From the NCBI GenBank assembly GCA_021787565.1, contig JAJYLT010000018.1, positions 1-64,000 on the forward strand: 64,000 nt of DNA. The letters are read 5' to 3'. A program made the translations under genes and the position numbers. Under the pieces are notes generated by a model. It searched no databases. It saw only the letters and a program-made list of their open reading frames with translations, and was not told the origin of the DNA. This DNA is from Acidobacteriota bacterium (GTDB lineage: Bacteria; Acidobacteriota; UBA4820; DSQY01). Below are positions 36,292 through 44,853 of this stretch, one piece after another. Each line of letters starts with the position of its first letter. Within the stretch, counting starts at the first letter, position 1.

Positions 36292-36350
36292 CACTTTTCA
36301 CTTTTCACTTTTCACTTTTCACTTTTCACTTTTCACTTTTCACTTTTCAC
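36292..36350. repeat. CACTTTT heptamer array (about 8 units)
   Basis: A pure tandem run of CACTTTT ends about 50 bases before the aminotransferase ATG. The rest of the 35987-36399 spacer holds the hairpin above and no gene. Confidence 0.9.
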
Positions 36351-36399
36351 TCTATACTGCCGGGGATCCACCGCCCCAACTGAACTGAGGGAGAGACCC

Positions 36400-37725
36400 A
36401 TGACCGACCCAAAAGCACGGACGACGGAGGATGCCCCCGTCCTCGTCGTGGAGCCGCCGCAACTGGCGGGCCTGGACGGGAGCCCGCGGACCATGACGGA
36501 CATCCCCGGTTCGCGGATGTTCGAGATCAGGGACGCGCTAGCGGTGTACGAGCGGGACTTCCCGGGGGGCGAACAGTTCGACGCCAGCCAGGGCGACGGC
36601 GGCGCCAGCCTGCCGGGCGTTCCGGAGGCCATCTGGGACCGGGCCCACGACCTCCAGAAGAAGCACGGCTCGGCCTACGACCAGCCCTTCGGCACGGCGG
36701 CCTTCCGCAAGGCCGTCGTGGAGCAGTACTGGCAACTGGACGCCGCCACCGGATGGGGGCCGGCCAACGTGCTCGGCTGCCAGGGGGGCCGCGACGCTCT
36801 GAACAAGGCTTACGACGCCATGCAGTTCCTTGGCCACGGCCGCAAGGGCGATTTCATCGTCACCTCCCGCGTGCCGTGGATCTCCTACAACTGGGGTCCC
36901 TACAGCGTGGGCGCCAACGTCATGCTCGCCCCGGGCCGGGAGGAAGAGGCGTGGCAGATGACGCCCGAGGGCATGGCCGCCTGCGCCGCCGAGGCCGAGC
37001 GCCACGGCGGGCGGAAGGTGGCGGGGGTCGTCATCACCTCGCCCGACAACCCCACGGGGAGGACGATCCCCGAGGAGCGCCAGCTCGAGTTGGCGCGGGC
37101 CGCCTTCCGCGCCGGCATTCCCTTCGTACTGTTCGACTGGATCTACCACCGCGTGACCGACGGTGAGCCCCACGACCTCAACCGGTTTCTGTCGGCCCTC
37201 TCGCCCGAGGAGCGCGAGCGCGTCATCATCCTGGACGGCCTCACCAAATCTCTCGGTGCCAGCAACGTGCGCAACGCCCACCTGCTGGCCTCGGCCAAGG
37301 CGGTCAAGTTCATGCAGAACCGCGCCTCCCACGGCGTCATCCCCTCCTTCCACAGCCAGGCCGTGGCCATGGCCGCCTACGAGATGGGCTACCAGAAGGC
37401 CGCCGCGGGAATCATCGGCCCCACCAACGAGAGCCGGAAGGTCCTGGGCCCCTTCCTGAAAGAGAAGGGCCTGAGGGCGGTGCTCGGGAAGGGCTACTAC
37501 GCCTTCATCGACGTGGGGCCCTGGATGGAGAGAGCGGGGATGGCCGACAGCGCGGCCATGGGCTCCTATCTGGCCGAGCGCTACGGCCTGGCGGTGGTGC
37601 CGGGTGTCTACTTCAGCGAGTTCGGCTCGCGCTGGATCCGATTCTCCTACGCCCTCCCGCCCGAAGTCACGCGCCGCGCCTCGGCGAGGCTCTGGGAGGC
37701 GCTGGAGGCGGTGGACGCGAGGTGA
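36400..37725 (+). CDS. PLP-dependent class I/II aminotransferase
   Basis: A 441-residue fold-type I enzyme. It has PFGTAAFRKAVVEQYW, VLGCQGGRDALNKAYDAM, VVITSPDNPTGRTIPEE, the FDWIYHRVTDG segment, the PLP-lysine in LDGLTKSLGASNVRNAHL, and SRWIRFSYALPPE near the end. Substrate cannot be read from sequence. A CTAG-rich array of about 240 bases separates it from the GCS2/M20 fusion, with which it may share a pathway. Confidence 0.88.
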   Translation: MTDPKARTTEDAPVLVVEPPQLAGLDGSPRTMTDIPGSRMFEIRDALAVYERDFPGGEQFDASQGDGGASLPGVPEAIWDRAHDLQKKHGSAYDQPFGTAAFRKAVVEQYWQLDAATGWGPANVLGCQGGRDALNKAYDAMQFLGHGRKGDFIVTSRVPWISYNWGPYSVGANVMLAPGREEEAWQMTPEGMAACAAEAERHGGRKVAGVVITSPDNPTGRTIPEERQLELARAAFRAGIPFVLFDWIYHRVTDGEPHDLNRFLSALSPEERERVIILDGLTKSLGASNVRNAHLLASAKAVKFMQNRASHGVIPSFHSQAVAMAAYEMGYQKAAAGIIGPTNESRKVLGPFLKEKGLRAVLGKGYYAFIDVGPWMERAGMADSAAMGSYLAERYGLAVVPGVYFSEFGSRWIRFSYALPPEVTRRASARLWEALEAVDAR

Positions 37726-37810
37726 AGAGAGGCCGCGATGAAGTGACGGGGTGGGGCGGGCCGGCAACACCTCTCGCCCCGCAGCCGGTCTTCCTCATCA
37801 CCCGGCCCCC

Positions 37811-37938
37811 CAGTCACCTAGTCACCTAGTCACCCAGTCGCCTAGTCACCTAGTGGCCTAGTCGCCTAGTCACCTAGTCACCTAGTCACCTAGTCACCTA
37901 GTCACCTAGTCACCTAGTCACCTAGTCACCTAGTCACC
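37811..37938. repeat. CACCTAGT octamer array (about 16 units)
   Basis: Near-perfect tandem CACCTAGT units with a few variants (CGCCTAGT, GGCCTAGT), ending shortly before GGAGGG and the next ATG. Its complement type (ACTAGGTG) appears after the gene at 42916. Confidence 0.95.
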
Positions 37939-37961
37939 ACCCCCGGAGGGCTCCTTCGAAG

Positions 37962-40799
37962 ATGAAAACCGCCGATTGGGGCAAGTTCGCCGAGAAGGTC
38001 CGGCTCGGGATCGAGTCTTCCATCGAGACCCACTTCGAGCGGGGGCTCTCGGGGCTGGAACTGGAGTTCAACGTGCTGGACTCGCAGATCCGGCCCGTCA
38101 CTACCGTGGGCTTCGGGCCGGGCCGCCGCTCCTTCTCCGACTACCTCATGGCGGAGCACATCCCGGAGTGGGCGCGGTCGCGCTTCCAGCTCGAGGTCTT
38201 CCACTGGATGACCGAGGCCGCCACGCGCCCCTACTACGACCTGCGCGGGACCGCCATGGAGGGCCGGGTCCTGGAGGCGGTGGTGATCAACGCCCTGGCC
38301 GGCGCCGGGCTCGCCTTCGGCGAACAGTTCCTGCCCCTGCACGGCAACCTGCCCTACCCCGTGGAGGTGGGGGAGGATTCCATCCCGGACGGCTGGAGCC
38401 TGGCCAAGAAGAAATACCTGGCGCGCTGCGTGGGACTCTACGGCAGCCGCCTGGCCACGGCGGGCATCCACACCAACCACTCCTACCCCGAGGCGCTGCT
38501 CTCCTGGGACTTCTTCCACCTCCCGCGCCACCGCCGCGAGGGCCGGACGCTCGTGGATTTCCGGAACGAGGCCGTGATCCGGGCGACGCGGCTGCTCCGC
38601 CCCTTCTGCCCGCTCTTCATCGCCGTCACGGCCTCCACCCCCTTAAGCTGGGAGACGGTGAACGGCCGGCCGGAGGTGGTCTTGACCGAGGTGGACAGCA
38701 ACCGCCTCCTGACCTTTCCCAACCCCCCGGAACTCGACGTCCCCTACCTCTACGCCAGCCACCAGGATTACCTGCGGATCTCCTACGACCTGGTGCGCAG
38801 GGGCGTCCGCTTCGGGGCCAACAACTGGACGCCGGTGCGCGCCCGCTCCGACGTGGACCCCGTCAACCGGAACATCTGGGCCACCAGCGAACAGCTCCTC
38901 AAGCTCTACCAGAAGGGGCTCTACCGGGCCGGGGAGCACGCCAGCCTGGAGGAGGCCGAGCAGGCCCTGCTGGTGGAGAACCTCTGCGCCCGCGTGGACC
39001 TGCCCATGAACCGCGTGGAGGTCCGGACCGACGAAGGAGGCGACACACTGGAGCTTTCCGCCTCCAAGATCGCCTTCAAGGAGTGCCTCATGCTGACGAT
39101 CTACGGCGACGAGGCCTTCGGGGCGGGTTACGCCTACGACGCCGAGGACGTGGCGCGGGCGCGCCGGAACGAGGAGCAGGCGGCCCGGGACGGGCTCAAG
39201 GCGCACATCGAGCACCCCTTCACGGGCGACCGGGTGCCGCTATGGGCCTTCCTGCGCGAGACCCTGGACAGGCTGGACCCCCTCGCCGAGGCGCTGGGCT
39301 ACTCGGCCCATCTGGTCCCGATCCGCGAGATGGCGGATGGCGCCCCCAACGAAGCCGAACGGACACGGGTCCACTTCGCCGATGAGCTGCGCGGGGAGAT
39401 GCTCTCGCCCTGGGGCAACCGGATCGTGCCGCGCGAGCTCTTCCGGAAGTGGCTGGGGGGCCGCAGGGAGCTCCTGCGCTCGGAGCTGGCCGCCGTCCTG
39501 AGGGACCAGAAGGTCCTCGGGGACGAGCAGGCCAAGCTGGGCGAACTCCTCGCGGCCTTCGAGGAGGCCGGCCGCCGCGATCCCTCGCTGCCGGTGCTCC
39601 TCGCCGCTCCGCCGCGGCAGGAAGCCGTCGCCGGCGCGGGCGATGAGGTCTCCGAGGTCCTGGCCCTTTCGCAGGCCCTCTGCCGCATCCCCTCCGTCAC
39701 CAACTGCCCGCGGGAGCGGCTGGAGGAGGTCTGGCGTTGCGCCCACTTCATCGCGGGCGAGCTCCGGGAGGCCGGGGCCCAGGCGCGCCTCTTCCAGGGA
39801 GGGCGCTACCCGGCCGTGCTGGCCGGATTTCCGGGCGGCCTCCTGGCCCCGGTGACGCTCGGCGGCCACTTCGACGTCGTGGAGCCCGATCCCAACGACA
39901 CGCAGTTCGAGCCCCGCATCGAGGGGGATTACCTCTGGGCGCGCGGCGCCGCGGACATGAAGACCGTGGTCGCCACCCACATGATCTGGATGGAGAGGGC
40001 CCTGAAGGCGGGCCCGCCTTATCCGCCCGTCAACCTCCTGCTGGTGGGCAACGAGGAGAACGGGGAGTCGGAGGCCTACGGGACGCCGCAGGTGCTCAAG
40101 GACCTGAAGGAGGAGGCTCTCTACGCCCCCGAGTTCATGATCTTCGGCGAGCGCACCGGCGAGCGGGGGGACGAGCGCTTCGGCGAGATCTGCACGGCCA
40201 ACCGCGGCGTGGTGCGCCTGCGCCTCGTGGCCCGCGGGGAGCGCGGCCACACGGGCGTGGCCGGGGTGCCCAAGGACCTGAGCGAGCATCTCATCCAGGC
40301 GCGCCAGAACCTGCACGCTCTCATGGAGGAGCGGCTCACGCTCCGCTCGCCCGACGGCTGGCAGACCGGCGCGCGGTTCCCCTTCTTCGCCTACGGAGAG
40401 CCGGGCGTGTACAACGTCACGCCCGGGGAGGGGATCCTCGGCCTGGAGATCCGGCCCATCCCGGAGGATTCTCTGGACTCCTTCGTCTACGCCCTTCAGG
40501 AGTATTGCCAGGCCAACGACATGGAGGTGCTCACCGAGGTCATGGAGGCCGGCGTCGCCTGCCCCCCCGAGAACCCCCACCTCCAGGCCCTGTTCGATGC
40601 GGCCGCCGAGGTGTGCGGCAGCCGCCTCCAGCCCGCCAATAAGCTGGCCGGCACCTCGGCCCGCTTCGCCCCAGGGGGCAACGCCGTGGTCTGGGGCCAG
40701 AGCGGCATCGGCCCGCACAGCCGCCACGAGCGGCACTTCATACCGAGCATCGAACCCTACCTCAGGGTTCTCGACGCCTTCGCGAGACGGCTGGGGTGA
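37962..40799 (+). CDS. Fusion of a GCS2-like ligase domain and an M20 metallopeptidase
   Basis: 945 residues in one open frame. Residues 1 to about 540 resemble glutamate-cysteine-ligase-type (GCS2) enzymes: GLSGLELEFNVLD, GTAMEGRVLEAV, LPLHGNLPYPVEVGEDSIP, GIHTNHSYPEALLSWDF and a C-terminal helical part. Residues from about 560 on form a complete M20 peptidase/deacylase with GGHFDVVEP (His, Asp), GAADMKT (bridging Asp), NEENGES (Glu pair), a dimerisation-like RGERGHTG and the final HSRHERHF. Joining an amide-forming fold to an amide-cleaving one is unusual. Start ATG 37962 follows GGAGGG. I infer an amino-acid conjugation or carrier-removal role, without a substrate. Confidence 0.8.
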   Translation: MKTADWGKFAEKVRLGIESSIETHFERGLSGLELEFNVLDSQIRPVTTVGFGPGRRSFSDYLMAEHIPEWARSRFQLEVFHWMTEAATRPYYDLRGTAMEGRVLEAVVINALAGAGLAFGEQFLPLHGNLPYPVEVGEDSIPDGWSLAKKKYLARCVGLYGSRLATAGIHTNHSYPEALLSWDFFHLPRHRREGRTLVDFRNEAVIRATRLLRPFCPLFIAVTASTPLSWETVNGRPEVVLTEVDSNRLLTFPNPPELDVPYLYASHQDYLRISYDLVRRGVRFGANNWTPVRARSDVDPVNRNIWATSEQLLKLYQKGLYRAGEHASLEEAEQALLVENLCARVDLPMNRVEVRTDEGGDTLELSASKIAFKECLMLTIYGDEAFGAGYAYDAEDVARARRNEEQAARDGLKAHIEHPFTGDRVPLWAFLRETLDRLDPLAEALGYSAHLVPIREMADGAPNEAERTRVHFADELRGEMLSPWGNRIVPRELFRKWLGGRRELLRSELAAVLRDQKVLGDEQAKLGELLAAFEEAGRRDPSLPVLLAAPPRQEAVAGAGDEVSEVLALSQALCRIPSVTNCPRERLEEVWRCAHFIAGELREAGAQARLFQGGRYPAVLAGFPGGLLAPVTLGGHFDVVEPDPNDTQFEPRIEGDYLWARGAADMKTVVATHMIWMERALKAGPPYPPVNLLLVGNEENGESEAYGTPQVLKDLKEEALYAPEFMIFGERTGERGDERFGEICTANRGVVRLRLVARGERGHTGVAGVPKDLSEHLIQARQNLHALMEERLTLRSPDGWQTGARFPFFAYGEPGVYNVTPGEGILGLEIRPIPEDSLDSFVYALQEYCQANDMEVLTEVMEAGVACPPENPHLQALFDAAAEVCGSRLQPANKLAGTSARFAPGGNAVVWGQSGIGPHSRHERHFIPSIEPYLRVLDAFARRLG

Positions 40800-40958
40800 G
40801 AGGACGTGATGAGGGGATGAGGGGAACCCCCTCGGCACCGACCTCTTGTCCCCCGTCCCCCGTGCCCATTGCGGATGGCGAATGTCGAATTGCGCGTTGA
40901 AAAGGCTCCCGCAGGCACGCAGAAACCTGGAACCGGGGCCGGGGCTTCGGCTCTCCTC

Positions 40959-41081
40959 GTGGGAGGCGCCTCCCGGCGGCGATCCGTCGCGATCGGGCGA
41001 TCGCTCCCACAACCTCGCGCCGTGCGTCGTGGGAGCCGTCGCCTGACGGCGACCGGGCCGCAATCGGGCGATCGCTCCCAC
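40959..41081. repeat. Tandem pair of REP-like GTGGGAG palindromes
   Basis: Two units (40959-41010 and 41029-41081) both start GTGGGAG and end GGGCGATCGCTCCCAC. The second can fold almost completely. The flanks also hold the word GCGGATGGCGAATGTCGAATT. No gene between 40800 and 41190. Confidence 0.8.
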
Positions 41082-41155
41082 ATCTCTCATCAATCATCTA
41101 TCATCCAACCCGGAGGATTTTCGCGTCTCCCTCAGCACTCACCCTCACCCCCCCC

Positions 41156-41184
41156 TTGACACCACCCCTCGCCAGCCCTACACT
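41156..41184 (+). promoter_or_regulatory. Sigma-70 promoter upstream of the RHH gene
   Basis: TTGACA, 17-base spacer, TACACT. The expected transcript start (about 41191) favours ATG 41205 with GGGAG in front over ATG 41193. Confidence 0.7.
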
Positions 41185-41204
41185 GCACCCCAATGGGAGT
41201 GCAA

Positions 41205-41417
41205 ATGGAGCCTCGCGTGACCCTCAAGATCCCCCGACCCCTGTACGACCATTTGGCCGTGCTCATCGAGGGCAGTGGTTTTGCGTCCGTCACCGAATTC
41301 GTCGTGTACGTGCTTCGGGACCTCGTCTCCCACCAGGAGGGCAAGCTGGAGGGCGCCCTCTCGGCCAAGGAGATCGAGGCCATCCGGCAGCGGCTCAAGA
41401 GCATGGGGTATTTGTAG
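41205..41417 (+). CDS. Ribbon-helix-helix (CopG-like) protein with an LGY-type tail
   Basis: About 70 residues. RVTLKIPRPLYDHLAVLIEG and SVTEFVVYVLRDLVSHQEG form a beta-helix-helix unit like CopG/MetJ-fold DNA-binding proteins. The C-terminus is AIRQRLKSMGYL, a variant of the tail seen on the APS kinase and three phosphatase-superfamily proteins nearby. It has its own promoter and heads the phosphodiesterase block, so it may regulate it (inference). ATG 41193 is an alternative start. Confidence 0.8.
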   Translation: MEPRVTLKIPRPLYDHLAVLIEGSGFASVTEFVVYVLRDLVSHQEGKLEGALSAKEIEAIRQRLKSMGYL

Positions 41418-41533
41418 GTGAGATTGGAAATCTGATCAGAGTGCGATTAGGCGATTGAGCGATTGAGCAAAGAAGATCTCTTCCCTAGCGGTTTGCTTCA
41501 TCGCTCAATAGCCTCTTCCGGAGGGCTACCCGC

Positions 41534-42916
41534 GTGAGAGCGAAAAAGGTCTTCATTTTCGGCATGGATTGCATGGCGCCGCAGCTCGTCTTCGACGAGT
41601 GGCGCAGCGAGCTGCCCAACCTGAGCCGGCTCATGGAGGAGGGGGCGTGGGGCGAGATGAAGTCCACGATCCCACCCATCACCGTGCCCGCCTGGACGGC
41701 CATGATGACGAGCAAGGACCCCGGCACGCTCGGCTTCTATGGTTTCCGCAACCGGAAAGGCTACGGCTACGACGAGCTCTACTTTGCCAACGCGTCCTAC
41801 GTGAAGGAGAAGACGCTCTGGCAGATCCTCTCGCGAAACCGCATGAGCAGCGTCGCGCTGGGCGTGCCCCAGACCTACCCCCCCAAGCCGCTCAACGGCA
41901 CCCTCGTGGCATCCTTCCTCACACCATCGAAGGACGTGCAGTACACCTGGCCCGACGAGGTCAAGCACGAGCTGGATCGCCTCGCCGAGGGTGACTACAT
42001 CATCGACGTCAAGGACTTCCGCACCGAGGACAAGGACGGGCTGCTGGAACAGATCTACGTCATGACGCGCCGGCGGTTCAAGGTGGTGCGGGAGTGGGTG
42101 AAGAGCAAGCCGTGGGACTTCTTCATCTTCGTCGAGATGGGCGTGGACCGCATCCACCATGGCTTCTGGCGCTATCACGACAAGGGGCACCGCCTCTACG
42201 AGAAGGGCCACAAGTTCGAGTTCGCCATCAGGGACTACTACAAGGTCCTGGACGGCGAGATCGGCTCCGTGCTGGCGCTGATCCCCAAGGACACGCAGAC
42301 GTGGGTCGTCTCCGACCACGGCGCCCGCACCATGCACGGCGCCATCTGCGTGAACGAGTTCTTCATGCGCGAGGGGCTGCTCGCTCTCAAGGCGCCGCCC
42401 GCCGGGCAACAGAAACTGAAGACCTCGGACATCGACTGGTCCAGGACCCAGTGCTGGGGCGAGGGCGGGTACTACTCGCGTATCTTCATGAACGTCAGGG
42501 GGCGCGAGCCCCAGGGCATCATCGAACCGGCCGAGTACGAGGCCGCGCGCGACCGCATCAAAGCCAAGCTCGAAGCCCTCGGCGACGAGAACGGCAGGCC
42601 AATCGGCACGCGCGTCTTCAAGCCCGAGGAGGTCTACCAGAAGGTCAACGGCGTCCCGCCCGACCTCATCGTCTACTTCGGCGACCTGGCCTGGCGCAGC
42701 GCCGGCAGCGTCGGGACTGGCGCCATCCACGTCTTCGAGAACGACACCGGGCCCGACGATGCGAACCACGCTCAGTACGGGATGTTCATCCTGAAGGGAC
42801 CGGGCGTGGCGCCCGGCCGCCGCGAGGGCGTGGAGATCTACGACGTGGCCCCCACGGTGCTTTCCAGCCTCGGCGTGGAGGTGCCCGGGGACATGATCGG
42901 GAAAGTGGTGGAGTGA
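41534..42916 (+). CDS. Alkaline-phosphatase-superfamily phosphodiesterase/phosphotransferase 1
   Basis: A 460-residue type I phosphodiesterase/nucleotide pyrophosphatase-like protein. It has an N-terminal metal Asp in FIFGMDCMAP, the nucleophile Thr region PPITVPAWTAMMTSKDPGTLGFYGF, VEMGVDRIHHGFW, VVSDHGARTMHG and a late metal site near NDTGPDDANHAQYG. No signal peptide, so probably cytoplasmic. Start GTG 41534 has GGAGGG upstream. It lacks the LGY tail (ends MIGKVVE). Its genuine substrate is unknown; members often accompany polysaccharide loci. Confidence 0.85.
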   Translation: MRAKKVFIFGMDCMAPQLVFDEWRSELPNLSRLMEEGAWGEMKSTIPPITVPAWTAMMTSKDPGTLGFYGFRNRKGYGYDELYFANASYVKEKTLWQILSRNRMSSVALGVPQTYPPKPLNGTLVASFLTPSKDVQYTWPDEVKHELDRLAEGDYIIDVKDFRTEDKDGLLEQIYVMTRRRFKVVREWVKSKPWDFFIFVEMGVDRIHHGFWRYHDKGHRLYEKGHKFEFAIRDYYKVLDGEIGSVLALIPKDTQTWVVSDHGARTMHGAICVNEFFMREGLLALKAPPAGQQKLKTSDIDWSRTQCWGEGGYYSRIFMNVRGREPQGIIEPAEYEAARDRIKAKLEALGDENGRPIGTRVFKPEEVYQKVNGVPPDLIVYFGDLAWRSAGSVGTGAIHVFENDTGPDDANHAQYGMFILKGPGVAPGRREGVEIYDVAPTVLSSLGVEVPGDMIGKVVE

Positions 42917-42917
42917 G

Positions 42918-43164
42918 GAGAGGTGAGTAGGTGAGGAGGGGACTAGGGGACTAGGTGACTAGGGGACTAGGGGACTAGGTGACTAGGTGACTAGGGGACT
43001 AGGGGACTAGGTGACTAGGTGACTAGGTAACTAGGTGACTAGGGGACTAGGTAACTAGGTGACTAGGTGACTAGGGGACTAGGGGACTAGGAGGCAAGCC
43101 TACTCGCGAGCTGGCCTCTTTTCCTAATCACCTAATCACCTAGTTACCTAGTCACCTAGTCACC
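42918..43164. repeat. Inverted pair of CTAG-rich octamer arrays
   Basis: After the stop, ACTAGGTG/ACTAGGGG units run to 43089. Then comes the conserved core GGAGGCAAGCCTACTCGCGA (43090 on), then CACCTAAT/CACCTAGT units to about 43164, just before the APS kinase. The two arms can pair over a long stretch. Confidence 0.9.
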
Positions 43165-43197
43165 TTCTCCCAACGGACTACTTCGAAGGAGTCTTTC

Positions 43198-43824
43198 ATG
43201 GCTAACGGCAACGGCAAGGGCTTCGTTCTCTGGTTTACCGGGCTCAGCGGTTCTGGCAAGAGCACGCTCTCCAAGCTGGTCGAGGAGCGCCTCCTAGAGC
43301 GCGGCGTGCCGGTGGAGGTCCTGGACGGCGACGAGGTGCGCACGAACCTCAGCAAGGGCCTGGGCTTCTCGAAGGAGGACCGGGACACCAACATCCGCCG
43401 CATCGGCTACGTCGCCAACCTGCTGGCGCGCAACGGCGTCTGCGCCATCACGGCGGCCATCTCCCCCTACCAGGAGATCCGCGACGAGGTCAGGAGCCGC
43501 GTGGAGCAGCGGGCCACCTTCGTGGAGACCTACCTGGACTGCCCCATGGAGAAGCTCCTGGAGCGCGACGTGAAGGGGCTCTACAAGAGGGCGCTGGCCG
43601 GCGAAATCCCGCATTTCACCGGCGTCTCCGACCCCTACGAGCCGCCGCTCAAGCCCGAGGTCGTGGTCTACACCGGCGGCGAGCCGCCCGAGCAGTCCTG
43701 CGCCCGCATCGTCAAGACCCTCGAGATGCTGGAGCTGGTGCCCCCCGTGCCCGGCGACGACTACGGGGCCGACGAGGAGGCCGCGGTGGCCGCCAGGCTC
43801 AGGGATCTGGGGTACTTGGGGTAG
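43198..43824 (+). CDS. cysC: Adenylylsulfate (APS) kinase with C-terminal LGY tail
   Basis: Phosphorylates APS to PAPS, the sulfate donor. The 208-residue protein has the P-loop [59 protein letters not shown] and [16 protein letters not shown]. It is a stand-alone kinase without sulfurylase domains. The end is extended beyond the usual core by an acidic stretch and [12 protein letters not shown], the tail shared with unrelated neighbours. No sulfurylase or sulfotransferase gene is in the window. Confidence 0.95.
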   Translation: MANGNGKGFVLWFTGLSGSGKSTLSKLVEERLLERGVPVEVLDGDEVRTNLSKGLGFSKEDRDTNIRRIGYVANLLARNGVCAITAAISPYQEIRDEVRSRVEQRATFVETYLDCPMEKLLERDVKGLYKRALAGEIPHFTGVSDPYEPPLKPEVVVYTGGEPPEQSCARIVKTLEMLELVPPVPGDDYGADEEAAVAARLRDLGYLG

Positions 43825-43825
43825 G

Positions 43826-43945
43826 GGATTGGGTGACTAGGTGACTGGGGGACTAGGTGACTAGGGGACTAGGAGGTAAGCCTACTCGCGAGCCGGCCTC
43901 CTTCCCTCATCACCTCATCTCCTCATCACCTCATCACCTCATCAT
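43826..43945. repeat. Octamer arrays around a second conserved core
   Basis: GACTAGGT-type units to 43871, the core GGAGGTAAGCCTACTCGCGA (43872 on, near-identical to 43090), then CATCACCT/CATCTCCT units to 43945. Confidence 0.85.
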
Positions 43946-43969
43946 GGCCCCCATCGGACTCCTTCGAAG

Positions 43970-44818
43970 ATGACCATCGACCTGCACATGCACTCGACCT
44001 GCTCGGACGGCACGTTCACCCCCACCGAGCTCGCGCGCGAAGCCAAGGCCGCCGGCCTGACCCACGTGGCCCTCACGGACCACGACACCGTGGAGGGTGT
44101 GGCCGAGGCCCGCGCGGAGGCCCACCGGCAGGGGATTGCCTTCCTCTCCGGCCTGGAGATCTCCGCGGAGTACCAGCCGGGCACCATGCACATCCTGGGA
44201 TACGGCTTCGACGAGACCAGCGCCCCGCTCCTGGAGCGGCTGGCCTCCGTTCAGCGCTGGCGCGACGAGCGCAACCCGAGGATCGTCGAAAAGCTCAACC
44301 ACCTCGGCGTCGCCCTCACCCTGCCCGAAGTCGAGGCGGTCTCCGGGGGGGGGCTCGTGGGACGGCCGCACTTCGCCAAGGTCCTCATGGACAAGGGATA
44401 CGTGAAAACGCGGCAGGAGGCGTTTGACAGATTCCTGGCCAAGGGCGGTCCCGCCTACGTGGACAAGGCGAGGCTCTCGCCCGAGGAGAGCGTCGCCCTC
44501 ATTCGGGCCGCCGGCGGAGTAGCCGTCCTGGCCCACCCGCTCCAGCTCCAGGCCGAGGATGACGACACGCTCGACGCGATCCTCGGGGGGCTCGCGGACG
44601 CGGGCCTCCAAGGCCTCGAATGCCACTACCGAAACCACACCCCCGAAGACACGCGGCGCTTCCTCGCCCTCGCGAAGGGCTTTGGCCTCCTCGTCACCGG
44701 CGGCTCCGACTTCCACGGCACCAATCGTCCCGGCATCCGCCTCGGCATCGGCGAGGGAGGGCTCAACGTGCCCATGGGGTGCTGGGAGGGGCTGGTGGGT
44801 AGGGGACTAGGGAACTAG
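43970..44818 (+). CDS. PHP-domain phosphoesterase (nucleoside 3',5'-bisphosphate phosphatase/RNase AM-like)
   Basis: A 282-residue PHP protein: DLHMHSTCSDGTFTP, VALTDHDTVEG, SGLEISAEY, LVGRPHFAKVL, GVAVLAHPLQLQ, and GGSDFHGTNRPGI at the end. This is the YciV/TrpH layout, whose studied members remove the 3' phosphate from pAp (the by-product of PAPS-dependent sulfation) or trim RNA 5' ends. It sits beside the APS kinase, so PAP recycling is a sensible inference. Its last residues and TAG stop are encoded by the CTAG-type array. Confidence 0.88.
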   Translation: MTIDLHMHSTCSDGTFTPTELAREAKAAGLTHVALTDHDTVEGVAEARAEAHRQGIAFLSGLEISAEYQPGTMHILGYGFDETSAPLLERLASVQRWRDERNPRIVEKLNHLGVALTLPEVEAVSGGGLVGRPHFAKVLMDKGYVKTRQEAFDRFLAKGGPAYVDKARLSPEESVALIRAAGGVAVLAHPLQLQAEDDDTLDAILGGLADAGLQGLECHYRNHTPEDTRRFLALAKGFGLLVTGGSDFHGTNRPGIRLGIGEGGLNVPMGCWEGLVGRGLGN

Positions 44819-44829
44819 GGGACTAGGGA
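44796..44829. repeat. GGGGACTAG array overlapping a gene end
   Basis: GGGGACTAGGGAACTAGGGG units span the end of the PHP gene and supply its stop codon. Confidence 0.8.
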
Positions 44830-44853
44830 AAGAAGGATTGCGAGGAGGGGGAA

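Noticed and set aside
37811-37938. CRISPR array
   Set aside because: Units are 8 bp with no spacers; no cas genes are present.
42918-43164. CRISPR or origin-type iterons
   Set aside because: No unique spacers, no replication gene, and the arrays recur at many gene borders.
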